From positions 27,995,393-28,059,392 of the forward strand of contig OX388350.1 in NCBI GenBank assembly GCA_947579665.1: DNA of 64,000 bases, in the 5' to 3' direction. The position numbers were made by a program, and so were the translations under genes. Under the pieces are notes generated by a model that worked only from the letters and a program-made list of their open reading frames with translations, was not told where the DNA came from and searched no databases. Positions 13,951-27,900 of this stretch are shown piece by piece; positions within the stretch are counted from its first letter, which is position 1, and each line of letters starts with the position of its first letter. This DNA is from Sympetrum striolatum. Its lineage: Eukaryota; Arthropoda; Insecta; Odonata; Libellulidae.

Positions 13951-16325
13951 GCCTGACCATCTAGATTTCATTCAGTTATTATTCTTTCGTTGTAAAAATA
14001 GAACGATAGATTTTCCATTAGCTTTCTCCTTAAAATCCTTGCTTAAAGTTTTATGAGAAATATGTATTGTCGAAGTCTATTTGCTTTCATGGAGACCATT
14101 TGGTCATAGACTTAGAAACGAAGACACATTTTCCTTAAAAGTCTCTCCATCATTCACCAAAATAATTAGATAACCTCTATCCTTCTAGTTAATCATCTAA
14201 CCGGATGGTAGCAGTAAAAAGCGTCTCGCAGTTTACGTGTATTTTTTTCTCTGCCATCCTCTCGTTCTATATTTTTTCAAGATGAAGCTCGTTCCATTTT
14301 TGGCCCTTCGCAACTATAATACAGATGATTTATGATCTGTTAATGGAAAAATGTCCGAAGCTATTGACTGAGACGCATTCACGGTAAAAGGGTGGGGAGG
14401 TGAGAATTGGCCACCCAAGAGTGTGTGCGTTAAGAGAAAGGGTGTTTTAGGGTGTGGACCATTCCGGGAAATTTGCTCACCTGTTCCAAGGGATGGAGTT
14501 GATCCAGCTTATTGAATCGAGCTAAAATGGGATTCCCAAAGATGAGAGGATTTGAAAGATAAAGGGTCCAAAGATGTGGGAACTAGCAAGTGAAATCCTT
14601 GGACGATAACCAAATTCTGAGAAAGCTCAGAGGCAATGAATCGTAAGTTTAGAGCGGATTTAAAAATTGTAGGATCGATGCTGAATTCCGAATAAGATGT
14701 TGGTTACGTTTTGCTCGTTTCAAGCCTTGGCTATTCTTACGTAGCTTTGTCGTATTTTTGAGATTGTTTTTTTTATTAGATTAATTTCCTATTCCTAACC
14801 TCCTATTAAAATCTTATATGTTATTTCATTGTGGAAACTAGTTTCTGAAGTGTGCATTCCAGCATATTTGGGATATTCCACTAAATTGCTTGGAATTGGA
14901 ATATTGTGACATTTATTTATAACCCAAATTAAACAATCTTTCCGATGGAAAGCTTTTTGAATTCACAAACTCATGGAATCTGGTCTATACAAACAAATGC
15001 ATTCCTAAGTTGGAGACTTATTTTTCATAGTTATTCTTTTCTCGGAAGATAACCTTAGGTAACTAACTTTCGTGAGATTCGGTTAACTTTCTTATCTACA
15101 TATGTGATCCATTTCCGGAATATAACGAAGGTTTTCTCAATTTCCTTTCGATAATTATGATATGATTGATGATTCCCTAATTATTGGCTAACTTTCACCC
15201 AATCTTTTCTAGAAATCCTCTTCATAATACTCGGAGCGTATTTTACTAGCTTTTAATAGTTCGACATAAAAATGAATCTTTTTAAAATATGTACCATACA
15301 TTTACACTATTACCCCGGAGGCCCCTAAAGGCGTATGGCATGCGAAACAGTGAATAAACTAAAAAAGTCTCACATTACGGAAATATAGATCTTCATATGC
15401 CTTCTCTCCATACCCATACTTCTGCAGCTATCCTTTTCCCTTCAGCGTGTTACATAAACTTTTAAGTTAATGAATCATATCCTTCGTTAGGCTCTCTTCC
15501 TGTATCTTAGCGATCCATCCAACCGCTACTCCTTCCCTCGAGCAAATTTCATATTTAACACGCAAACCATACGGAAGCAGGAGTTTATTATTACCTGGCG
15601 CATTCATTTGGTTCGGATTTCGAAAGAAACTTTCTCCGCGAAGTTCGGGGGGTCCTCCTCTGGAATAATGTTTTAGATTTGAAGGATGGCTGCTCCCGAG
15701 TCCCTAAGGGTTCGAAAAGGCAGCGTCTTCCCGTATTTCCCGGCTTCCCGTGGCCAACGAGGCCGAACGGAGAAGTTAGACAAAGCAGAAGACTGGATAA
15801 AAAGAGAGCGGATATTCGGTGGCTTCCTGTGCCGCTATTATGATTTCAGGAGCCTCCGGAGTTGCATTACGCTCACATTCAACACCGGCTTCCGCGGAAA
15901 TATCCAAAACCCTTTTCGCTTTTATTTATTTTTAATCCTCCGAGGCTGACGTGCCAGGGGGAGGCGTCGTGGCGTGTCACGCTGTTGGGTCTCGGTGCCA
16001 TGATTCGAACCGAGGTTGATGCTTTGAAATGTCTCCGTTGCTGAAACCATGATATGTTTTCAGATCTTAAGAGCATGTAGCTTAGGAAGCGATTTTCGTG
16101 GGTTTCAGAAAAATGAAAAGTTTAAACAAGAATCTGAATGTAATTCAGAAACATAACTCTATCTAGCTTCACTTTGCGGTAATCAGTACTACAGAACAGT
16201 TCTATGGTGAACTTTTACTGGTACATAGGAAAAAATGTTTTAGAATTGTAAAGTAATTACATAATTTAGAACAGATTGATATCTAGCTATAGTTCTTGAA
16301 TTGAATGAACATCTACCTTGATGGC

Positions 16326-16342
16326 ATGTAGGTGGCGCTAAT
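16326..16342 (+). promoter_or_regulatory. CTCF-like motif TGTAGGTGGCGCTAA
   Basis: AGGTGGCGCT matches the core of the CTCF consensus shared by vertebrates and flies (AGRKGGCGC). It is a single site in otherwise featureless AT-rich DNA, so it may be an insulator or chance. Confidence 0.3.
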
Positions 16343-19300
16343 CTTTTCCCAAGTAGGCGTACCGAACCTTAATGAAAGAAACTGTTTTCTCTATCTGTCG
16401 ATTTGGATAGAATTTATGTTCTTTCTTGGACAGTGATTTTATTTTACCAGTGAATGCAAATAGAATAATCGAATAGTTGAACGTAAATTCCTGCAGTTTT
16501 CATAACGTTTCATAACATTATCCTGTGGTACGATTTTTTTTAGTATTCGTTTTGCCATAATCGAAATGTTTAGGTAGATTTCTAGTTCCAAAACTTAAAT
16601 TCATGTTCAGAAAAATTTCTGCAGGTTGCTTCTTAGCTGAAAGCACTAAGGATCTATACCCATTCTGAGAAACGCTCTAAATGGATATTTGCTTCTACTT
16701 TAAATATGCTAATTAGTTATTATTTTCTGAAATTCTAAGTGGAGAAGTGCATAATATTTTAGGAAGTACAGTTGAAACCTTTTCCCCCTATATCAAGGTA
16801 AGTTTCATGTTCATAACTCACTTTCTGTATTTTTACTATGGTTGTGATGATTCCGTATTATCTCTGTTTTGGTTTTATATATTTGTATATGCTCAAAACA
16901 GCTGACTCGCGCTCGGCGTTCTTTTCATCTATGCGAGACGTTTTCTTCAAGGGTCGAACTTAAATTTGAATATGGAAATAACTTGAGTTTGTTTACTCGA
17001 ATATTTAATCCTTTTCCTTTCATCCATATCGGTAGTTCTCTTTCCTCCCTCTTGGAGGATGCCCACGTTTGAAAACTTATTTTTCCCTTTCATGCTACTC
17101 ATATTATACTAAAACAGAGCAGTGAATGCTGTTTACATTGTCGTAGAAGCTTATGGAAATACAAAGATAACAATTCTATTCCTATAAAATGTGCTACGGA
17201 AATTGCCTTCCCTTGTCGCTAATGCATAGTGATATAACACTGTGACTTTTCCGTTTGCTCTCGACTGATCGAATTGTATAACACATTGCATTTTGATTCT
17301 TTTCCGTCCGTTCATTTTGCGTCGGGGTTAGGTTCCTATCCGACCGGATGGATGTCGTTATCCGCACTGCTCTTTGCTTGACCGCACCCAGCTTTCACGC
17401 ATTCGAATTTATAAATAATTTGCGAAATTTAATGGCAGGTCCATCCGCGGTTTCTCGCATACGAGCAATTCCCGTAACAAAGTTTGTTCGCCGAAATCAC
17501 TGCAATGTATGCCCATCAAATCTTTATGGTATTGTGAATTTATTATTATTAATTTAAACGGCCAGGATCATTATAATGAAGGAAACATAACGTTAACAAT
17601 ACCAATAGATTAGTGCTGTATTCCTGTTATTGCGATGGAAAATTTGTATGAAGTCACAGCAAAAGTGTATTACGATGAGCATCATATAAGGAGACAGGTT
17701 TAAAACCATTTATCTTCAACCACCATTAGAATTAGAGGTCATTCGGTCTTTCAATTCATGGATTTTTTTATAATAAATCCATAAATTATCTGATTATATC
17801 TGTTTGCTGGAGAGTACTCGAAAGAATAGACTATAAAGACAGCGATACATATTCATTGATGAGGCGTATTACGCAAGTTTGTTCGGATTGTTTTTTTTGT
17901 AGAGTTTACAGTTCAATAAGTATGATATTTCAATTTCGCAACTGATCAATTTTAATTTACTTGATAAACTAGAAAGTAAAACTCACTTAGTAGAGTCCAC
18001 AAAAAGAATTTTTAATAAAAAAACCTAGGTTTCGTTACCGTATAACATCATATGGTGAAATAAATAGAAAGATACTTGATTAAGTTTTATTTATTCTAAT
18101 TTTTCTCTAGCTTTTGTTATCGACAACAGCATTTCCATTTTGTTGTCTAAAAACGGTATTTTTTGGAAAGATCAACCTTCCCAAGTATGCGAAACCTTGC
18201 TTTTATATTTATATCTTTTCGCACGACTTTTGACGCTTTCTTTGTGGAATATTTATTATTTATAAGTAACTCAGTTTTGCAATTGCATTACTGCCATCTC
18301 TAGGATATCAAGCCTAGTCGACAAAGGCTCATTTCGCGGTGGTAATAATAGTATTGTAAACTGTATCCTGTGCTACGGTGGGAGTAACTCATCCAGCCAA
18401 CCTCCTAGATGGAGGGAGCAAAACAACTCCGTCTCCTTATTTATCCTCGGTCGGAAGTCCCAAGGACAAGCGCTCCTTCCCTCAGGACTCGCCAACACCC
18501 ACCACCACCTCCGTGAAGAATGGTCATCATCCTCCGCGTCCACGTTTCCCCATTCGCGAGGATTTCACCGTCTTATCCCCATCATCTTTCTCAATTTATT
18601 TGGCGTAGCATTTTCCCCCATCCGCTCGATACGTTCTTTGTCCCTTCTCGGAGGCGACCCTTCCCCGAGGGACCCCACGTCACTCCAACCGCGCCGATGT
18701 CGCAACGCCGCAAAAGTTGCCTCTGCTTCGCACCCTTCGATTCCCTTTTCCCGTTCTTGGATTTTTGCGTCCCTCCATTGAGACAATGGTTCATAAAGTT
18801 TGGGCGGTCGGAGACAACAACAAGTGGGCTCGAGTAGGGGTCGACCGTTCCTCTTCCCACACCCCCGTCCAAGAGCTCGCTTTTTAAGAAATTGCTTTCT
18901 TCCTTTCTCTCAGCTGGCTATTCAGGGTGCATGGATTTGACGGCTTACTTCTCTCTCTCGAAGTGTTGCTCAAATTATGAGGCGTCTTACAGCACGAAGG
19001 AAATTTTTCTTATCTTCCTAATGTTGTAAAATTTGGAATCGTAAGGGTCCATTCGTGGAAGGAGTACAATTTTTAGATTTCACCAACGTCTTTAATGAAT
19101 AATTTATAGTTTACACCATCGAGACTTGTAGTTTTTTACTAACAATTCTATAGTTTAAAATTCGAAGGCCAGGTTAGCACTTCGCCCTTTCTAACGCTTT
19201 TAATTTTGCTGCCTTCCTAATTTTCGAATTTCACTAATTCAAGTTTAGGATAATTTATTTTTATATTTTAATAAATTAATCTGTCTGTTAAGTATTCATC

Positions 19301-20272
19301 CCGAAGCCGGTTGGTACCTCACCCCCTCTAAAATGAGCTACTAATTGCTTGCAGAGAGGAATGAGGTTTACTTGGCAAGAAGAGGAGTGAGGTAGTTTGC
19401 CATTGCTTTCCTCACTGAGCTAGAATACTAAGCGGAACATTACCACGTAAGTGAAGCACAATGACTCTATGAGTAACACTTTCCTTGGCATTCCATAAGG
19501 AGAGACCTTGATTAGTGCAAAATAAGTAAATACAATCTCAAAATTGTCGTTGCCACCAACTTCTGACCATCATGTTAAATGCTTCTAGGAAAGTGTTCAA
19601 ATCTACGCAGAACTCAGCAGCTGTATTTCTCATACTTTCGAGACCCATGGCTCATTTCAAGATGCTGCCATAAAAATGAAACCCTCCCTGAGATTTTAAG
19701 AGCTGGCTGAAGTCAGCGAATAGCAGAAGGCTGAGAGGTTTCCTCAAAACATGAGGGAAGGACAGTCCCTCAGAAGAGACTGTATTGTTCGTGCACTTTT
19801 CATTTGCTAGAGAAAGGACCTCTGCTGGAAGCCAAAGGGTTTTTATCTGCTTCCCCCTCCCTCGGTATTTCGCGTTTCATGGAAATATTTTCCTCGCTAA
19901 TTCTACTTGTTGGTTGGTGTCATAGTAGCCAATTATAGCCTTTATTTACGAGTCCGTGGAAGGATACCATTGTTGTCAAGAGGAGTTTACAGTAGTGTTG
20001 TGGTCGTAGGACATGGTCCATCTGAGGTAGGTTGTTTCATCGGCATTTCAATCTTATTCCTAATGCATCTCACTATAATAATAATGCGAATTCGTGAAAG
20101 GAAAATAATATTTCAGATCGGGTCTAAGTTAAATAGATTTTGTTTTCAATCTCAGTGATTTCAATTTTCTCTAAAAACAACTAACAACTTGGCCGTTGAA
20201 TGGATCTTTATCAATTTGAATTTCTGGTACAAATGATGGATATTATATTTCCACGATTCGTATTTTCACCAG

Positions 20273-20444
20273 GAACGGAAAGGTGCTTCGACGTTCACGT
20301 GGTTCACGTCGTTCACGAGGTTCACGTGGTACAAGAGGTTCACGAGTTAATGCGAGTGTACGCCCGTATTATAACCCCCCAAGCTGGCGTATGGCGAGTA
20401 AAAGGGGGCGTGGAAATACCAGACTCCGGATTATGAGACCAATG
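20273..20444 (+). other. Possible orphan exon coding Arg/Gly/Ser repeats
   Basis: Between a possible acceptor (ttttcaccag) and a possible donor (gtaatt) one frame reads LRRSRGSRRSRGSRGTRGSR followed by VNASVRPYYNPPSWRMASKR. The DNA of 20292-20346 is a 9-bp tandem repeat (GGTTCACGT-like). No ATG opens it locally and I recognise no family. It could be an exon of an unidentified upstream gene, an RGG-like domain from a mobile element, or only a minisatellite. Confidence 0.25.
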
Positions 20445-21822
20445 GTAATTATCTTTAAATCTCCTGGATTCTAGGCATATTTTGTGTGACATTATTTTCG
20501 GTAGCTATGCGGCAATTGCTTTGCAATCATGATGGAAGTGTTATTAGTGTTCCAGGCTCTGTACAAACTCGTTCTCTCTGTCTTTGAAATCACATTGCCG
20601 ATGTCTTTCCCACAAGGCTCCATTCTTCTACGTATTTTACCAGTTGAATTCGACCGGCCTCTCAGTGCATCCCTCAGCCAGAAAGTCTACTCAGATCATG
20701 TCTCTTCTTTTCGAGAAAGAAATGTTTTTCTCGGAGGAAACAACACGATGTTGTTCTCGCTTTCTCGTAGCATTTCTCTGGACCTGCCCTTCCTTCAGAC
20801 TGCCATCTCAATTCAATTTTCGTGTCAAACTTTTCCAGTTTCCTTTCGAATTGCAGACGAAATCCAATCTTTTCCCTGTTCAGTTTCGCAGCAATGGATA
20901 GATTCGATTATGGTTCCTTTAATCTTTTACAAGATGTTTAAACTTTTGCTTATCAACTAATGTCCGAGGCCGACTTTAGTGTAAATGAATGATTTTAAGT
21001 TGAATATTTTCATTCATGGGCATCAATTGATTTTGGACAGAAGAAACCGTCGTTTTATCTTAAATTCAACCCTTGCTGCCCAACTGATAGCATTCATAAA
21101 AGCGTCGTCAATTCGAAATAGTAACTAAATACAATAATTTCTATAGTGTTGAGTCAAAGAATTCTGTGTAATATGAAGGAAATCTCATTATTTTCGTCTA
21201 TTGTCACCCATATAATTATCCACGCAATACCGAGTCTGTTTTGAAAGAATTTGGGGTGCATCAATTGCGCTTAGTATCTCATGGTGAAGTTAGAGGCTCA
21301 CTTGTAAAATAAATTTTCGTTTTCCACCTAACATTTCTACTTAGTATTTATTAGCTTGCTGTAAATAATTTGCATATTTTTATTCATCATTAAACCACGA
21401 AAATATTTCCGTTGGGTTCTCACCCAATCTACACAATATTACAATCGAAGCATTAGTAAAGTCAAATGAAGAGTACTGTGTATAGGCCAAATCATTTCAT
21501 TTCCCTGAGAGGCAAAACTGTAATCCTCATTTTTAAATTTAGGACTTCCTTAATTCAAACTACGATAATATCTTGTGCAGAAATGTTCTTATGTAATCAA
21601 TAAGGAACAAAACTATTCTTTAGGGGCCGTATTATTTCCAACTTTGGTTTAAAAGCTGCAATTATTCTCCATTGAATCTGAGGCAGTAGTAGTATAAAGT
21701 CCAGAGCACTTAATATATTGGTACTTATTATATATTTGACAAATATTTTTGTCATTGGTTTATGAACTGAACTTTACCCCATTCCATCCCACTTTTGCCC
21801 TTAGGGCACCTTCTTGTGAATC

Positions 21823-21922
21823 ATGCATCATCAGGGTACAAATTCTGGAAGTGGTAGTGGTGCTGCAAACAGGGGCACCACTCCCCCTTCCATTGCCCCA
21901 GCGCCACCTCCTCAGTCACCGC

Positions 21923-21974
<52 letters not shown>

Positions 21975-24900
21975 GCAGCAGCAGCAGCAGGTGCAAGCAC
22001 AAGTACAGGTGAGCAATCACTGATCAATTTCAGCATAAATCTGTTGTTAAAAGGTGGATGCATGTTTTCCAGTCCCCTTTACAGTTATGATTTTTATTAT
22101 TTCATAGTTATTCAAATTTATTATTTTTCTGAAATTATTGAATAATGTTGGTGAAACTTCAACCTTTTCAGGAAGTAGACTCTGTGTGTGAAGAGGTAAG
22201 TTTTTCATGTAGTGGTGCTTGTGTGTTGATAGTTCAGGACAGAAGTAGCTGTTGTTTAATGTGATGATACTTAAACTTCTCATTGTAGATAATACTCGTT
22301 TATCTCTTTTCCTTTAAAAGTCAATTATTAACTTATTTCTCACCCTGTTGTATTTATATAAAATGAATGCATTTATTTGTCTACATTACTTAGCCTTTCA
22401 TAGGACAAATATTATACATGCCATTCATTAATACTCTAATTCAGTTACTTAAAACAAAACCAGAAACATTTCAAAGTTAATTACACAGTTTCTCATTTGG
22501 AATTGTATCTAATTAAATAATTGTTTCTATGAACTCCATAGATGCAGCAACAACAGCAAAACAACAGTGGAGGTGGTGGTGGAAATGCCGGAGGACAGGG
22601 TAACCAAGGCAATGTGCAGCAACAGCAAAATGTTGCTCCTGCACCCAATAACAACATGACGACTATGAATGCTGCAGCCATACAGCAGAATCAGATGCAG
22701 CAACAGCAGCAGCAAATGGCACCACCTCAGGCACCAACACCACAAACGCTCACGCATCCACATTCGGCCATGCACCAAGTCAGCGAGTGGGGACATGGAA
22801 GGGTTAGTCATTTGTTCCCGAAAGGGAGCACTTCTTATCACTTAATGACCCCCACTTCAATCACCCCAGTTAATTTTAGTTTGATAAATATGTATCCATA
22901 AAGTTGATTGGATAGTTATGTTCTTAAGGTTTGAAGTGGAATTTAATCTATAGAATGTTTTTAATAACATTTCAAGGATGATTAATAAGTATAACCTTTT
23001 TCTCTTTCCACATTTTCCATTATATTAAAATTATTTTTACATTATTGCTTACATTTTATGTCTTTTGTTCTTTTTTAATTGAAAGAACTAAATTCAGATA
23101 TTGTGTGCCAATTTTAATGACAGTTATTGGATGATTTTCTTCTTATTGTCATCAACTTCTGCGTGGATGTCGAATTGAGTTGATGTCAGGCCTTAAATAT
23201 TTGCATAAAGTTTAGAAAAGGTCAATCAGTTGACATGTTACTGTATTTTGTTTCTCCTGTGATGCAAAATGACTTGACAGTGTCTAATTCTTCCATTATT
23301 AGAATTCATAAAGAAACTACTTAAATTTAATATCAGCATTAAAATTTTCTTCTGCAGGTTCAAGTCATACAGCAGCCTCTTCAAAATCCCACATATCTTC
23401 AACAAATATACAATACACAAGGACAGCTGTTGATGCCTGGTAACATTGCCCTTCATCCTGCTGGAATGAATCCTTCGATCCAGGTAAGGACTGCATTTTC
23501 TATTTACTTATCAATCTTACTACATTCTTTGATTTCATATTTGTGACATTCGTAAATATAAATGAATACTCTAGTGTAGTAGAAGTTAGAATAGAGCTAT
23601 TATGTTAGTATCAAAATCAGAAACTACAACTTAGGAGTATATTTTCAATAAAAATAGTCTTAAAGTATGTTTATCATCTGCTTTATCAAGTGATAAAAGT
23701 TAGGATGAAAATAAAGTTAATATCTTAGGCAAAAATGTGAATGGGAAACTGCTACCAAAGAATTTCTATCTTCTGTAGTGCATAAGTACACAATATTTCA
23801 ATGTTTTGCTTTTAGTGCTTCTTTTATAAACCTCTTCATCCATCCTGCCTTCAGAAATAGTGCTAGGGTAGTCGCAAATAACTTCACATAGTGATGATAG
23901 CCTAGAGAATTAAAATCTATGTATATTTCATTCAACAATTTACTATTTGACTGTCATCCTTTTGGCAAAGATATTGATTTTATTAGAGAAATATTCCTCA
24001 GATTTGCATTTGAGATCATAGTTAATTCAGTGTCCAGACAAAAATTTCATTGAGCAGAATTAATTTATTTATTCATGCTATGAAGCTTCACTTACTTTAA
24101 ATATGTGTCATGAAATAATGACATTGCAATATTTCTCAATAACTGCAGCAGAAATATTATAAAGATACATCTCACCAGGAAAATTCACCATACTTGATTA
24201 AGATGTATGTGTAACGGTTTTATTCAATGATGGATGAATGGCAGAAGCATCATTATTCATTTCTACATTTTTTTGTGAATAGCTTGCAACTACTGAGTAA
24301 AATAATTTCAATGCTGTGGAATTGTTTAGGCATTGTGACTTCCAAAATTTACCCTGGGAAGTTCATGACATAGGGTTAAAGAAAAAATCAAAGCGTTTTA
24401 TAAAGACCCAACAAATCTTATGACCAATTAGGAAATGAGGAAAAAATATATTTTATTCACGGCAGTACAGATGCTTCAATTGTAATTCCATAAGCCCTTG
24501 TTTGTTCAATTTTGATATTTTATCATGGTCCATAATTTTTATATTTATCACTTGGATTATCTTTCAGAAAATAATTATTTCTTGTAACAGTTATTTTTAA
24601 GAAAAGCACTAGAGCTCAACTTCTGTAGATGTTTTCTATTCCTGTCATATATAATGTTATAAACTCTTATAGATAGAACGAAGCACCAAGCATCAAATGG
24701 CGTAAATTATATAGTGGTATGAATATTTTGTCCCAATGCAAGAGTCAGCAGTCGGCATTGGGAACGAAATATGCGTATCACCAAATCATTTACATCTTCT
24801 GATGGTCTTTGGTGTTTCATTATATCTACATTTCAACCATCAGCGGCCTTTCCACTATTTTACAAACTCTAGTTAAGCGAGGTATACTTGTATTTGTTAC

Positions 24901-27900
24901 TTGCTCAATGGATGCCTCTCTAACTATATGCTACATCCTTGAAGCTATCCCCCCAGAGCCTTGGCAGTCTGGGATTTCAGTTCCAGACAAAGGGAGGAGG
25001 AGGAGGAAATGCTGGAGGGACAACGGCTGCAACAATGGTACCTGTTTCATGTGGGACGGCAACTCTGACTATGGCCGGAAAGCTGAGTGGTGGGGGTGGG
25101 AGCCCCCTTCATCATAACCATTTGCATCATCATCCCCCCCTCTTGCCTGCCCAGGTGCTCACTTTTTTCCCCATACGATGTGCTTCTCTCTCATCCTCCC
25201 TTCCGAGCTTATTTTATTATTTTTGCTCTCTTTATTTTGAGATCTTCAGGAATCAGTCTCTAGACAGGAAAGTCACCTAAGAATTTGTTTCCAAGATGGT
25301 GGTTTCTTTCATTCTACTAATGTAACATCTTTATCGATGAATTGCCCAGAGTTACTAGAAGCTTTCTCAAACATCTACAAATTTTTCTCACGGGTCTCTT
25401 CTAATTTTTATTGCCATCAAAACCATTCTCTGAAATTAAATGAATTTATACTAAACATGTTCATTTTAAATACATTATCTGAACTTGATTTTTCATAATA
25501 TCGCCATTCATTTCTAATTGGTATCTTTGTGCAAATCAACTCTTCTTAGCTCTTGGATGTAGTCATTTGACTGAACTTTGATTTTCATTTCAATGAATAA
25601 AATCTTTCATTTATTTACAATAGCTAAGTAAATGTATCATAGCTAAATGAATTAAAAATATATATAGCTGTTATAATCAATTTGCTGAATATCATTTCCA
25701 AGTTCAGTATAGCTTCATGATATGAATTTGATTAGTATATTTCTTTAATTTAGAAACTATTGAGCCTTTTGTAAGATAATTCTCCAATTATTTTGGAACA
25801 GTTTTTCATTGCTTCTTTGAACTCAGTGCAAAGTATTTTGTTTTTGCAAAGTATGTCCTTCAGTGTAGATAATGCCTTAATTGGCAGCAGTTGATTTTTT
25901 ATTATTTGGCTAATTCTTGTAACTATTTCTTTTCTTCGAAGTTCTATCAACTTCTCCATTTTGCCAATTTCAATTTTTCTGCTCAAAAATACTTCGTAAA
26001 TTATTATTCTCTTTAGTGATCTCTTCTAATTCCTGTTTCTTTCTGTCTCTTTCCCTTTTATTTCTGTTTTTTTAAATAATGAGATATTATTCTATTAATA
26101 ATAGTTGCAGATCACTATTCCTGCAATAGCAAATTACTTTAAGAACTAATCATACTATATCTTCATAATGATAGACTCAATTACACTACATATCAAAGTA
26201 TATATTACTCATTTACTCAAAGTTGATCCTTTCTTAGCCTTTAATTTTTTCTCTCGCTATCATCGTATCTTTTAGAACTATCTTTGTTTCCTTGTAAATC
26301 ACTTCAGCCATTATGGGCATTCCATTTGCAATCCTTGCTGAAGCGAATCCTACCTTTCTGAAACAGTATTTTTTTTTTCTCTTGGTTAGTTGTCACTCCT
26401 TACACTCTGTAGATCACACAACAGACCTTTGGCACATCATTTTGATTATCCTGCAACAATCTCACACTCATCCCCTTTAAGAAATAATTACTTCTTTCTG
26501 TGCTTAGGTGATTGCAGTTGCTTGGCTCCCTCCACAGCCTCCTCCTCCTCCTAACTACAATCAATCATCTGGTCGTGTTCTACGTTGGTCTTTCTCTTTG
26601 CCTTGGTATTGAAAACTGTGCTTAGGAGTAGTGGCTCTTACCTTTGTGCTTAAGAAAGAGTGAATGGTTGAATGAGTGGCTGTGCATTGCCATTGCGCTG
26701 CAGGATTAATGTGAAGGATAACTTTGTTCATTGCATTTGCTCTGTGGTTGTTGCATTCACATCAAAGAATTTTCAATTTTATGGCAGCCTTACTTGAGCT
26801 ATTTTTGCAGTTGTGTGTAATAACATAATTTATAATGAATTTTAGACTCATACCTTGCTTTTGCTGGCAAGAAACTTTTCAAAAGATTTTGATTCCTGCA
26901 AAAGAAGTATTAAAATTAATTGATTAATATTTAAAAATATTCAGAATCAGCATCATCTAATGATTTAGCTGGCAGAGAGCAATGGTACCTGTGTTTATAT
27001 TAGTTAAGAGTGACGATAGTAATATAATGCTGCAGTGCTTCAATTGGTGAAATTTTCAATTTATTAATTTAATTTAATATTGTCTGCCTAATTTAAAAAA
27101 TCGATGATTAATTCTCAGAATTACGTTCCATAGTGGACAGTGAATTTTAGAAGATAACGATTTAATAGAGACAGTGAGGCATAGTCTGTTTTGATTCATG
27201 AGCATTTGAAGAAATTGCATTTTAATAAACTGATCTTGTCTAGTTACTGTCAACTAAATCAGTATCCCATTATTGCAAACTTATTTGAATTTACAGCATA
27301 GTAAATTTCAATAGATGGTACTTATAAATAGGGAGTAATTAATTTGACAATTTAAAGGTGTTATAAATTTTGTATGAGGGTTAGAGTTAAACAGTTTTCT
27401 TTTATTTATAAATGTGTATGTCATATTGAAGGTAGTGTAGTCTATAGCATTCACTAATTCTTTGATTTTTCAGTATTGGCTACAATATTAATAATTTTTA
27501 CTATAGGATTCTTGAGGAATTAAAATTTATTTTCATTTTTCCTATTTTTTTAGGAAATTAAAAAGCTCTCATCACAGTTCTTTTTATGTAACAGTCAATT
27601 AGAAGCTCATTCATGTGGTTGGATACGTTTAATTTGAATGAATTCAATTTCCTTATAAAAAAATGGCAATTTCAAGCCAAGAGTGTCTTATAATTATTCT
27701 GTAGCTCATAAAAAGTCTACTGACTTGACAAGAAAGGGGTTCTTTGCCAGCTTTGTATGTATCTTTTAATTTTGTTTTGTTCCAATTCTATGTGATGGTT
27801 GTTAGAAATATTACGTAGATCTCCATGCTTATTTTGACTGAAAAGTCTACTTAGGTATTTGTATTATTAGTTGAATTATTCTTATAATTTTGATTCATTA

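Larger units (their letters stand above)
10651..21804. other. Non-coding upstream region, right part, up to the first polyhomeotic coding exon
   Basis: Mostly AT-rich and without recognisable genes. CpG-richer blocks lie at 11760-12010, 12900-13220, 15600-16050 and 18370-18900. B-box-like words on the - strand (GAGTTCGAGTCC near 11195, CGGTTCGAATCA near 16006) suggest further decayed tRNA-derived repeats. ACCTAGGTTTCG at 18026 belongs to the repeat family described at 36879. The 3' boundary is the acceptor of the first coding exon of polyhomeotic. Confidence 0.6.

Noticed and set aside
20529..20960. Open frame of 143 codons on + strand
   Set aside because: No family resemblance, a second frame is open over the same stretch, and no splice or start context stands out.
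22542..22681. - strand frames with long Cys/Leu/Val runs opposite the polyhomeotic Gln-rich exons
   Set aside because: They are the antisense reading of CAG/CAA repeats and carry no independent coding signal.
26508..26610. Possible exon reading VIAVAWLPPQPPPPPNYNQ after an acceptor in the large polyhomeotic intron
   Set aside because: The start imitates VIAAGKPFQ and the peptide is Pro-rich, but no good donor follows before the stop, and the true VIAAGKPFQ exon is at 31325.
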